Positions 50,183 through 61,110 of a stretch of DNA of 64,000 bases are shown here, one piece after another. The notes under the pieces are model-generated. The model did not search any database, had not been told where the DNA came from, and saw only the letters and a program-made list of their open reading frames with translations. The first letter of the stretch is position 1. Each line of letters opens with the position of its first letter. The position numbers and the translations under genes were made by a program. This stretch comes from Ladona fulva (Eukaryota > Arthropoda > Insecta > Odonata > Libellulidae): NCBI GenBank assembly GCA_000376725.2, contig KZ308305.1, positions 294,970 through 358,969 on the forward strand, read 5' to 3'.

Positions 50183-50520
50183 TCATTTAACATTTTTTTG
50201 CCTTTGCCTTCCCCTCTGTCTTTTCCCTTGCATTCTTCCATCAATTATATTCTTCAGCAATCCCTCTCCTCTCAATATCTGACCCACCCATTTCTTTTGT
50301 CGTCGCTTAATTACTTCAATTAAAACCCTTTCCTCCCCAACCATTTCTAGCACCTCTATGTTTGTTTTTCTATCCACCCAGCTCACCTTCTCCATTCTAC
50401 GCCACACCCACATCTCAAATGCCTCCAATCTTTTGATGTCCTCTTTTNACTTCCGCCTTTTTGCTTCGTGGAAATCATGGACCTTATCTTCTTGCATCTA
50501 TGGGTTGATACCTGTGCCGC
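50183..50520 (-). mobile_element. RTE-like non-LTR tail, GQILRxEGL subfamily, copy 1
   Basis: The minus-strand frame 50497-50183 contains RLEAFEMWVWRRMEKVSWVD, RKTNIEVLEMVGEER, QKKWVGQILRGEGLLKNIID and GKRQRGRQRQKNVK. The FEMWxWRRM...W, GxILRxEGL and basic GKRxRGRxR order is the C-terminal signature of a widespread arthropod endonuclease/reverse-transcriptase family. Only about 100 residues remain. An ambiguous base N lies at 50448 and makes one residue uncertain. Confidence 0.8.
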
Positions 50521-50676
50521 GGATAACCATTAAGGTACGCGATGAGGAATTGAGAGTGCTGGAAAAAGAGTTGAATTTGAGGAAAATGGTTGCGCCGAGG
50601 GTGTGTGCAAAATTAAATTAGTCACCGCACTGTATAGAAATTGTATTAGGAATTAAAAAGCACTCATACAAAAAAA

Positions 50677-50865
50677 TTTGTAAATATGGATGGAATAAAA
50701 AGTTTGTTACAATAATTTTTTTAATTAGTAAATTTTGAAGAAATAAAAAGTTTATATTTTTAAAAATTTGTAAATTAAAAAAAAATAAAAAGTTTTCTAG
50801 AGAATACATTTTTTTTAATTTGTAAATTGTGAAAAAATGAAAAGTTTGTTGAAGAAAACAAAGAA
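50677..50865. repeat. Degenerate AT-rich tandem repeat, four units
   Basis: Units begin at 50677, 50725, 50767 and 50819 (spacing 48, 42, 52). Each reads TTTGTAAAT (or TTAGTAAAT), then 10-14 A/G-rich bases, then AATAAAAAGTTT (or AATGAAAAGTTT), then a T-rich spacer. The units differ by several changes, so the array is old. Confidence 0.7.
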
Positions 50866-53720
50866 CTTAATGTTATAAAAATTTAGATTAGGAGCCGGAG
50901 TAAGCAAGATCTGGAAATAATCGCTTGAGTGTACAGTTACCTCTATTGGCATTTCCCAGTTGCGTTTAGAATTTAAATAAGTAGTAGAGGAAAAGACGTT
51001 CACAGGTGTTATAATACTTCCTCCAATGGTGACCTTTAGGATATGTAAAGTTACGCTAATCTGAGGAAACTAACTGTTACTAGCAGTTCACTCAAATATT
51101 CAACAGACTTAACTACGCAAGTTTTCAAAATGATCAAATTAAGTGCAACATAACTGACAACGGTGATTTAATAAGTTCTCCTTTGAAATGGCATACACTA
51201 TAGTACGCGGCTACGTATAACCATACAAATCGAAATTACAAACCATCACCTTGGTAAATTAAACGTTTTCAATTAGATAGCATTTTTACAACCATCTCCT
51301 ATGTATCCAGCAGAATTTCAATCATATTCTTTTAAAAATCTTTACTGTCTAAACGACCCACCAATGTACCGGAGGGAAACGCTGAATTTGCAGCCCTAAT
51401 AAACTCAATTCCTACATAAATTGAGAGGTAATGTTTTACCGAGCACCAATGTACCCATAATCAAATGTTCCGCTCTCTCAACGACCGACCTTAGTATTTT
51501 CCAAATTTGTCCAAAGAGCTTTTGAACTCCGTAAATTCATCCGGATAATTCGGTGCGGCTATAAAGGAAATGACTCGTCGTAAAAGGCCGTAATAGGTGA
51601 TTCTAAAAATAACGGCCCTCTTAGTTTTTACCGAATAAGATTTTCTAGATAATGTGTGAAAATATTCACGTCAAATTCTTTTCAAATTAATTTTGATTTC
51701 TCGAACCCGATGAAATGATCTCGCCGTTACGCAAGTGAGGGCAGAGAATGTTGCATCTCTACGGATCGGAAGTTTTCCGGACCACTGGCCTAGTCACTGA
51801 GTTAGGCACATCTGCTTCCCATCCCTCCTCCAAAGACCGTCCAGACAATTGATGGCACTGAAGAGCTTCTGATCCTCTTCCACTTGTTAAAAAAGTACGT
51901 GGAGTGCAGGATTCCAGAAGATTAAAGTCATTCTTCCGTTCGGACTTGAGGAATTCTTGAGGGAACAAATCTAACTAGGATTAATAATTAACGAAAAATA
52001 TAAGGAAAGAGGTTGAGAAGATTCCTCGGGACGAAGCGCGATGTTTTGCGAGAAGAAGAGACTGTTTTTTCAACCTTCGCATCGACTTGTGCACGCACGC
52101 GGTGCGAATCCGTGCAACAAACCGAGCATAACGTTCTCTTTAGCTTGAGATGACAGGTGGTCGACAGATACTAGGTGCGTGCGTCTCGCTATGGCTGTAA
52201 CCCCGTGGAGCGCCTCTGGCGGCTGGAAGAGGAAGCTCGCTCGGCAACTTCAAAAAGCCGCGACTACCGCATGATCGTAAAAAAATTGCTTCTTTCCCGG
52301 TAAAAGAACGAGGAAGGGATCTCTTTTAACTTCATTCCACAATGTACGCGCTCGTTTACGTCTAAAGGTAGAATCTCTCACAAACAATTTCATTCTTCAC
52401 TGGTATTGATTCGTCATTTCTCTAACCAAGTACGAGGGATTCTATTTCAATTCTTAATTGATGATCCACTTGGCCACTCAGACTGTACCGAATAACAGAC
52501 TATTAAAATCGCCAGAAATCGTACATTACCCGCCGTATAAATATCGTTTGGCAGCGAGCACAATAAAACATTTTTGATAAAACCTATGTAGATAAAGTAT
52601 ACCTGTGTTCTCCTAAAATGGCAACACTCGTGATACAAGTATTTAAAAAAATTTCCATGTGAAAGAAAACTGGTTTTGAAAAGGAATTTTCAATTAATTC
52701 AATTTAATCTTGTGAAAATTTGATCTGCAGTGGGAGCTTTCACTTCGAAGACCGGCATATTTCCGCAATATATAAAGAGAACTCCACAATTAAAATACCG
52801 CAATTTTTAGAATAACACGTTTGAGGAATTTTTACGGGAATAATTTAATTTACTGTACCTATTTAACGGTCTCTTACTACACAATCATTTCTACTGCCGA
52901 AAGAATGCACCGTTTGAGATGAAAAAGATCATTATTTTTACGATAGAAAATGCAAACTTTCAGTCAAAATATTACGTAACCTAATGTTTAGTTTACCATA
53001 AAAATCATTCATCATCACTAATCCAAGTTATTATGCAATAACCTTCAAGTCTATATCACGTGATCCATACCTTAAATACCTCCCTTTCTCCATCCACTAG
53101 TCATCGCCATCTATCGTGATGTTAATAGTAGTACACCATCAAAAAATAATTGTCAATCATCAAGCAAAAGCAATGCACAATTTTTCTAATTCTCTGTAAA
53201 TTTATTTAGCTCCGTAATCATGATCATTTCGCTAAAATTGAAAACGTTAAACAAAAATATTAAACAATTTCAGGCTGACCATCCCAAATTTGAACTGTTG
53301 GAAACTGATGCTCTCCCCTCCAAAAGTAGTCCATTTTTTATTACTTCACTTGTGTAGGAGCAGAGGGCTACTCAATATATTCGTCGTCAATTCCGAGCCG
53401 AACTTTTTCCTTCACCATCACCTCGCATTTTGAACGATGAATCTTCAGCTCTCATTATTTTCCACTCTTCATTTAACATTCGAGAAAATTGCAAACGCAA
53501 TCAAGTACACGCTCCTCGAGAATACGACCCAAGACCATGAAAAATCCAACCTGAATTAATCATTCCAGAGGGTATAATTTCGACAGCAATTACATCACCC
53601 GCAACGAGAATCAGGCATGGGACGCCGAGTGCAATTTTCTCCCCTAACACGCAAGAGGCAGAGCATCTCCGAACGGTAAGAGTCGCGGTTAACAAAGGTT
53701 ATTCAACGGTATCTGTACGA
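50866..53720. other. No gene seen
   Basis: AT-rich, with a GC-richer island at 52020-52290. No recognised frame or repeat. Confidence 0.4.
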
Positions 53721-53726
53721 CGCTCT

Positions 53727-53835
53727 TGTAGCTCAAACGAGTGTGGAGCAGTTGCCTCTTAACCGGGCGTCCTCGAAACAGAAAGGGAGAATGTAACAAC
53801 GCTTACGCCGGCCCCGGTTCGGATCCCGGGAAAAG
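53727..53835 (+). other. tRNA-like A-box and displaced B-box (weak)
   Basis: TGTAGCTCAAACGAG, GTGGAGCAGTTGCCTCTTAA and CCGGGCGTCC resemble D and anticodon arms of a tRNA. A B-box-like CCCCGGTTCGGATCCCGGG lies only at 53814-53832, about 50 bases further than expected. Either an interrupted tRNA-derived repeat or coincidence. Confidence 0.2.
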
Positions 53836-56800
53836 GGAGGGCGAAACGGAAGAAGACCGTGTAATACTGGAGGGATTTTCCATCCCACCTCATGAGCTCC
53901 GCGGGAGGTAACTTGGTTTGGAAGAGAGTTCAATGAAAAAGAGACACACGACAATGATCCGAAATGCAGTTATCACTTCGGCAAAAGATTTTCAAATTTT
54001 TATACCTCGGAAGGACTCTTCAATCGACTGTGTGATGTATCTTTCTTTCCTCCTGAAACGCGAATACTTACTAACGTTATTTGAACTGTCCCAGGCAGGG
54101 AAAACTTGAAAAACTGCATCTGTTGTGTTTTCATCGTCAAACAGATGTTTTGACTCAGTGTGCAAGAAACTTCATAAAGTTAGATTACGCAACTCTCGTA
54201 AAAAATGTCTGCTTATTTTCGAGTTACACGAGAGTTGTATATTGGTGAATAATTCTCTCTTAAATGAGTAAAATGCGAGATACTCACTAACGAAAGTATG
54301 CACTTAAACCTTGAGCAGCCTAGTTTTATCTCATCCAGTTTTTCAATAACAGTACGTCAAGTGTTTCTAGGACATGCTACCAGCAAAAGGAGCAAGTTAT
54401 TTATTTAAACTGTTCAGCTGATTACACATTATCCAGTAAAAATATTCTCAAATGCACTGACCACTAAATAATTAATATGTTTAATTTGCTTAGCGAAATA
54501 ACAAAAGAAGCTTCAAATTCAATGACAATCGTTCGATTACGGTTGTTTCTATCGGTCTAAAAAGAAATTGAACAGTCGATTTTCGTAGGAAATGCTCTTT
54601 ACATCAGATAAATATTAAAATATAAAACGACTTGCTCATTTTCCTGGTGGAGTAATTAGTGGTTTCTGCATTGCCTCCCCGAGAATAATAATACAACTAC
54701 TAAATTCATGATACATCCCGAAATATTTTTATAATCATATGAGATACCTCAAACGATACGTATCCTTCATATGGATACATGAACACGACTCTCCTAATTC
54801 AAACACGAAATGAATCGACGATGAAGATAATCCAACGTACAGTTTCACGATTCCAACCCAAGCCAATATCAGAACTGCTTATTTGGAGCTGTAATACGAC
54901 TAAATCTCCTTGAGCGATTTCCATTAAGATAAGACAAATGCGAATACATTTCAAGGTATAATTACGAACAACTCAATTCTTGAGCAATTCAAGGCTCGAA
55001 TGCAAACAACATCGGATCTACACCATAAATCGGTTTCATAATGCACAACACGCGATATGCCTTAAATTAAACGTAGATTTTATTCACTATTTGGATTTAG
55101 CTATACTTAGACGTAAACGATATCCTATATCCGCTACAAAAAGGTTGGGTACTTCTATAGATGAGGTAGTACTAGTCTTCTGTAAAAGAAGAAGTAATAC
55201 ACCCTTTCCATTTGTTTTGGCGAAGGACTTCTAAAAAGTGAAGGCAGCAACGGTTAAATTTACTTACTAGTAAATCCTACATTGTTTGTTACAGCGTTAT
55301 TACATTTCCGAGTAAGGAAATATCTGGTAGAAGCTTCCTGCCAGTTGGTTGCTAATATAATTATATAATAATAATAGTTAATATTCAAAGACGTGAAACA
55401 GAAAATCGCCCAGCGATTGCCTATGCACTCAATGACCTCTGCCATTCAAAAATTAAAAAACGGAGTCTTTCGCAATGTCCATTTTATAAACCTTGATTCT
55501 TTAGAATAAGGTATGTACTAAGCGATGGAGTAAAATTAATGGTGTTATTTTATGGAAATGAGAGAAAAGTTTACCCAAACGTAGGTAATACCAACTCCGA
55601 CAAAAACCGAGGAAAGTGGAAGCGCTTTCTCAAATTTCAGCGAAATTAACAAAAATAATTAGAATTGATTTAAATAATTGCCTTCCATTGCTACCAAATA
55701 CAGAAAGACGACATATTTGCTGATTATCCTCTAAAAAGGTGTAGTATTACCGTGAGTGTTTATCGCGTTTCTCAAACTACACACCAAACGAAGTATTGAA
55801 TGCATTATTTTTTCGGTACTTATTTGGTGGATCTCTTGAGCGCACCTCAAAATTAAAATTCTTCCATACGACTATAAAAGTTAATTATTATAAAAAGTGT
55901 GTATAATATGCATGTTTATTAATCCGTAAAGGAAATATTTTTTTCGAGATTTGAGGTTTAAATGTTTTTTCATACAAAAACAAGCTTCTCTCAGGAACCT
56001 AAACTTCTGGGGATTAAGGCGCTGCATAATTTCATGGTTATTTTGTACTTGGAGAAAAGCTTAAACGGAATGCACGCGTACAATTCTACAAATACAAACA
56101 AAAACAGCGAGGCAGAAGACAGGGCAAAGGGCAGTAAGTACCTGACGAAATGCGCATTCACGTTTTATTTAACGTCTCAAAGAGCGCAGATGAGATGGCA
56201 AGGGAGGAAGAGACTCGGCAGCCTTTCATTTCCAGGAGTGGAAAAAAGAGAAACGAAAAGATGCTGCAAAGGAGAGAATGTTGTTGACGCAGTGCATTTT
56301 TAGATTTCTCTCGCACTTTGTGGAAGAAAAGGAATTGGAAAAGGAGGCGCGGTGAAAAGAAGGGGCATGCGCTAATTGAAAGGAACGTGAGCTACGGCGT
56401 TTTTATTTCTTAGGGGAGGAATATTCATATCGGAAGGATCAGAAACTATTGTTTTACCACTCTGAGTATTCCGCGGAAGATATATCGCCAATGGTCGTGA
56501 AAAATTGAGCATCTAAATGTATTATATTTAAAATGAAATTCAGTCTACGAGCATGATAGTGTTACTACCGAGAAAAATTAATAAAAACATTCATTTTTTA
56601 AAAACGGTTAAAAATTAAAAAGTAACAAATATTAAAAATGGGAAAATATCACAAAATAAGAAATGATAGACATACGTCAGCATAACTAATTTTAAGGAAC
56701 TCTTTAAAGCATTGAGTCAAAACGAGTGACAAAAGGGTGAAAGATTGACATGATTCAACGATTACAACCGAAAGAATGCTTACGCTGCATACAATAAATG

Positions 56801-57579
56801 AGAAAAAATCGCAAAATTAAGCATTTAACATAACAACGGCTTAACAACCTCACTCCAAGAGCGAGATCCGAACTGCGCCCGCACTTTAAATGGAAGAGAT
56901 GCAAACATTTCGCAGGAGCAATTAATAAGAGTCATCCGACGCAAGGTTTACAAAGTCCGCTGCGGGTATTTCGTTAACATGTCATTTCTCCTCCAGAACG
57001 CAAGTCGCAAGAAAAGCCACGTGCCCTTTTTCATTTAAAAAATTCGCACAATGGACTCGACACGCGCTCACCGCGTAAAAAAAATGGGGAAAACGTACGC
57101 ACAGCGTGCCGTGTTCAAAAGATTCCGAAAACCATTCAAGAGGTTCGGAGGCATTCATTTCCAAAAAGGGGGGAGGTGGCGCCAAGGGCAAACAGAGGAA
57201 AAATAAAGAACGAGTACACTCGCGAAAAAAAATCTCCCACGCGAAAATTCGCGAGCTCAGCGTGGGAACGCAATTATAAAAACACTCGCGGTGCGAAGAG
57301 GTGGAGATATTTCAAATCCTCTTGCAAGCCGCTGACGAGAATAACGGTGCATTACGCTGAGATGCCAAATCAATTCAAACCTATTCCGCCATAGATTAAA
57401 CGCTATCAGTTGTGGTTGAAAATAAGTCATACATCCGCCAAAATGATCGTTGAATGAAGTCTAGTATTACTCCGAAGGAAATGACTCGAAAAAATTGGTA
57501 TTTAATATTAACATTTTGCTTTGACATCTTCCTTTATTTTTTTTCCACCTGCAAGAGTATTAAGTAGATAACTTGTTGT
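53836..57579. other. No gene seen
   Basis: AT-rich to 56900, then CpG-richer to 57380. The longest frame (55962-56303, 113 codons) is not recognisable. Confidence 0.4.
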
Positions 57580-57736
57580 AGTAAAACCATAACAAACAGA
57601 GATACTAGAGATGGTCGGGGAGGAGATATTTTTATTAAAGTAATCAAGCCTTGACAGAGAAAATGGATGGGTCAAATATTGAGATTAGAGGGATTGCTGA
57701 CGAATGTGATTGAGGGTAGCTCGCAAGGGGTTAGAT
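57580..57736 (+). mobile_element. RTE-like non-LTR tail, GQILRxEGL subfamily, copy 2, left part
   Basis: EILEMVGEE (around 57600), then after a frameshift FIKVIKP, a stop, QRKWMGQILRLEGLLTNVIE and GSSQG. It aligns with copy 1 (VLEMVGEER, KKWVGQILRGEGLLKNIID). The reading is interrupted at 57737 by a hAT-type MITE and resumes after it. Confidence 0.75.
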
Positions 57737-58024
57737 CAGGGGTGGTTAATATACGGCACGCGTGCCCAAAATTGCACGGGATAGAATGTCTTTGGCACGT
57801 AAAACTCAACCGAATTATATTTTTATGTAATAAAGATGGGTTCTATTCGTTAGTAATGATAATTATTGATTATATATGTCGATCACAACATCTTAATGCC
57901 ATCGATAACGCAATAAAATAGACAATATCAGCACCTCAATCCCTGGTTTGGCATCACAATGCCACGTAAGCCATTTATATTTATCAAATATGGCTTTCTT
58001 GCTGTAAAAGGTTCGCCATCCTTG
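57737..58024. mobile_element. hAT-type MITE, 288 bp, with perfect 8-bp target duplication
   Basis: Starts CAGGGGTGGTTAATATACGG and ends as the inverse of CAAGGATGGCGAACCTTTT. Both are forms of the CAGGGGTGGC terminus typical of hAT-superfamily elements. It also has the GGCACGCGTGCC and TTTGGCACG subterminal words common in arthropod copies. The 8-mer GGTTAGAT lies immediately left (57729-57736) and right (58025-58032). No transposase. It inserted into the RTE-like tail, so it is younger than that copy. Confidence 0.85.
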
Positions 58025-58085
58025 GGTTAGATTATGGGAAAGACAGACAAAAAACGTAAGATGATGTAAAGGGTGGGGAAAATTA
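58025..58085 (+). mobile_element. RTE-like non-LTR tail, copy 2, right part
   Basis: Past the second GGTTAGAT, the frame of the left part continues as LWERQTKNVR before a stop, in register with the RGRQRQKNVK end of copy 1. Homology fades after about 58085. Confidence 0.6.
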
Positions 58086-58283
58086 CCAGGAAACGAATGG
58101 AATGGCACTAAATAGGGAATATTAAGGCACATTAAACTACAGAAAGATAGAACACTTGGATCTGTTAAACCATCGAAGTGATAGCTGAAAATAAAGTTAC
58201 CAAAAATTATACATTTATCGGCTCCCAGTTTTGCCCCCCTCCCCCCCAATCCCACTCACAAAAAAGTACGCTAGTATGTATTA

Positions 58284-58330
58284 CAGGGTCGAATTAAGGC
58301 ATGAATCGATGAAGCTGTGGCCCAGGGCAC
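58284..58330 (+). mobile_element. hAT-like terminus (candidate)
   Basis: CAGGGTCGAATTAAGGC, then CTGTGGCCCAGGGCACC. The start resembles the left end of the 811-bp element (CAGGGGCGAATTTAAGGC). No partner end or target duplication was found. A C-rich run (CCCCCCTCCCCCCC) lies just before, at 58236-58250. Confidence 0.35.
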
Positions 58331-59299
58331 CTTTAGTAAAGGAATCAAGAGGTTAAAATTTAATTATGAACTAGTACCTTGATCGTGGATTTTCAATGGC
58401 ATTAGGTAAACCAGTATTTTACTTCAAATTTATTCGACTTCTTTTAAACAAATTCTCATACGGGAGTTAATAAAAAATTTTACCCTCAAAAATCACATGG
58501 ATGGAAGGAAGGGTGCGAAAATAGCTTGCCAGTCGACTTTAAATAGGTTTTGATAAAATAAACGTTGGATAGAGAGTCGCCAATTTGGCTATCATAGTGC
58601 TAATTTCCTTCAAAGGAATTCCCCAAAAAATCAGGCAATCAGCCCGATGACAAGTTATTCCACAAATTAACAACTAATTCCGTCAGATCGAGCCAGAAAA
58701 AAGGAAAAGCAAAATTGGCAGCGCTGACATTCCATCACTTCATTCACGCGAGCGTAAAGTTGCATGCAGTCACGTCTGAGAATTCAAAGCCGCACGAACG
58801 GCCCTACGAGCATAGGTGCATGGGGATAGCAATTTCTCTTGTTTAGCTCCTCGGAGGAGGATCTCGATGTCAAAAATATTCACCATTTCGCCTTGACTTC
58901 CTAACCTCCTTGTTTCCAAGCTTACTAGTAATTCCGCCGATCCTATAATTAGCGGAAAGCCCTTATTCATAGCGACTTTCACCACCTGCGACACTTAGCA
59001 GATTGTCTTAACATCTTCAAGTTGAAATAATCAAAATAACTAAATTTCAGAGATTAAAGAGAAGTTAATTACTTCGCTTTCCAATACTTAAGCCCTGTAA
59101 GTTACTTTTGAATCAAACGTTTTGCGAAATATTTTGGTGAGAAAGTAAACATTCATAATCCAAAGATAGATTTGTGAATTTATGGTAGGACGCCATCATG
59201 GACATAGAAAACAGAGACTCTAGACCTTAGCACTATAGAGAATGGTCGCATAATAAACATTGGTGGTAAAGCCACTTAGGGAGGCCAACCTATAGCAAC
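58331..59299. other. No gene seen
   Basis: AT-rich; the frame at 58770-58994 (-) is not recognisable. Confidence 0.4.
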
Positions 59300-59540
59300 C
59301 AAAAGATCTGCAGAGGAGATGAGTCTTCTTGGGCTAGTTGAGGAGTCAGGTAGATTGCCCTTGCTTTCCTCACTGAGCCAGAATCCAATGACCGAAAAAA
59401 TCCACGTTAATGTAACACAATGACCCTATGAATAACACTTTACATATCATTAAATGAGTTTCCAAATGAATGCCATTAAAGCCATCAATACCCCAGCAGC
59501 TTTTATATCATCACAGCCATAAACAAGACATGCTCATAAT
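59300..59540 (-). repeat. R1 dispersed repeat, copy F
   Basis: Minus strand reads ATTCTGGCTCAGTGAGGAAA, GCAAGGGCAATCTACCTGAC, with TTATTCATAGGGTCATTGTG upstream and GGCTGTGATGATATAAAAGC further 5'. The order matches copies B and E. The last ~60 bp of the family are missing or unrecognisable. Confidence 0.7.
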
Positions 59541-60627
59541 TACTTTTTTAAAGTAACCAAGCAGATTCTAGACAGAGGATCAGTACCCTTGGTCCATTTA
59601 TCCGTCTCCCAACGATAACATGACACATAGTACAAAACTCATTGTGTACGATAGATAATAGCTTTGAGAACCACTGCAGCGACCGTAATAGCCAGAAAAT
59701 TTCAAGATTTCAAAGTTGGACATATTCATCGCGTCACATATTAAACAGTGTGTACCAGACGAACACAAATCGAACAAAATTCATCGCCGAGGAAAACATT
59801 ATGGCACCTAAGCACTCAGGAGAAAAGAGCAAAGAAGAAAGGCATAGCCAAACACAATGGAACGGCTTATAAGAAACCACCAACCATCAAAAACCGGTGT
59901 CGGGGGAGTTTCCTTGCGCTGGGAAAGAAATAAATTCGATATCAAGGAGACTTTTACGATAGCATAAATACCGCGCTTAAAAAGGGTTTAAAAAAACTCG
60001 ATGCTCCCCGAGGAGGGACGATTAAATGCGGCAGTTAAGCCGAGAGAGAAAAACCCTTTAAAAGAGCCTAGCGAGGGAACGGGTTGACGCCAGAGATGAA
60101 GTCGATGTTAAGTCAGAGGTGGAGAAGAATTCGGTGGGTTGGGGGAGAGTGGGGGCGGAGGAGGGGTTACGTGGAGGTGAAGCATCAAACGATAAAAAAA
60201 TGAAAGGATTCCTTCCCTCGAGGTGGGAGAGGAACGGCCATTGGCCGAAACTACCACAGACCCCACCTCTCTTGTAACGCTGGCTCTGGACCAGAAATGG
60301 AGGAAGCGTGGTTGGAAAGGAGAATGGAGAAGGGCAAAAGAAGGAGAAATAAAGGGAGAGAATGGACGCAAGAGGAGGTCAGATGAAGAGAGAAAGACTG
60401 TGAATCGAACAACGCTGGATTCTAGATTTTCGAGTCCGGGGATTCGGATATTTAAGGGAACAAAAGTCTTTCTCGCATACGGTTAAACGTAACTTAAACG
60501 AAAACGTTGGGAAATCGGGAAGGAAAGAGGAATTGGAAAAGCTAAGACATGAAAAAACCGATAACGATGAGGAATTGACAGCTAAAGCAAACCGAGCAGG
60601 TAGAAGAACAAACGAAAAGTAGTTTGT
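59541..60627. other. No gene seen; G/purine-rich 60100-60400
   Basis: The plus strand is purine-rich at 60110-60400 (GGGGGAGAGTGGGGGCGGAG), with frames open on both strands. No recognised domain. Confidence 0.4.
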
Positions 60628-60790
60628 AAAATGGCAACGGAAAAACTTTTCATTAAAAATATATAAAAAAGGTTGGATCGGTCAGATATTGAGAGGAGTT
60701 GGATTGATGAAGAATTCAACTTGCGGTAGGAACAAAGGGAAAAGACGAAAGTTTTTGGTCGATGAAACGAGTGGGAGCGATTAGCACGAA
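60628..60790 (+). mobile_element. RTE-like non-LTR tail, GQILRxEGL subfamily, copy 3
   Basis: KMATEKLFIKNI, a stop, then KKGWIGQILRGVGLMKNSTC and GRNKGKRRKF. It aligns with ERVLIEVIKRRQKKWVGQILRG of copy 1. Stop codons and the missing upstream part mark it as a decayed fragment. Confidence 0.7.
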
Positions 60791-60898
60791 GTAGAAGAAT
60801 TGGATATTTTAGGCTCTGTAAAACTACAGAGATGTACAGCTCTCATACATATGTGCATAAGATGTGAAAATAACGCGCGCGAAAACGTCCTAACATTA

Positions 60899-61110
60899 GT
60901 TCATAGCGTTTATGTTAAGAAGTATTAAAGTAAGGCAGAGTAAGTGGATGGGTCAAATACTGAGAAGAGAGGGATTGTTTAAGATAGTAATAGAAGGGAG
61001 AAGACAAGGGAAAAGGCAAATGAACCAACAAAAGATATTAATTATATAAGGCAGCTACTAAGAAACAAACACAAGACAAAGGAGGAACTAGAGAATCTGT
61101 CAACTTTCTA
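60899..61110 (+). mobile_element. RTE-like non-LTR tail, GQILRxEGL subfamily, copy 4
   Basis: FMLRSIKVRQSKWMGQILRR, EGLFKIVIEGRRQGKRQ, then after a frameshift RQLLRNKHKTKEELENLS. Same orientation as copy 3 and only about 110 bases from it, so they may come from one insertion broken by rearrangement, or from a local duplication. Confidence 0.7.

Noticed and set aside
52195..52230. CTCF-like insulator site (GAGCGCCTCTGGCGGC)
   Set aside because: Spacing does not fit the CTCF consensus; similarity is to a short GC-rich core only.
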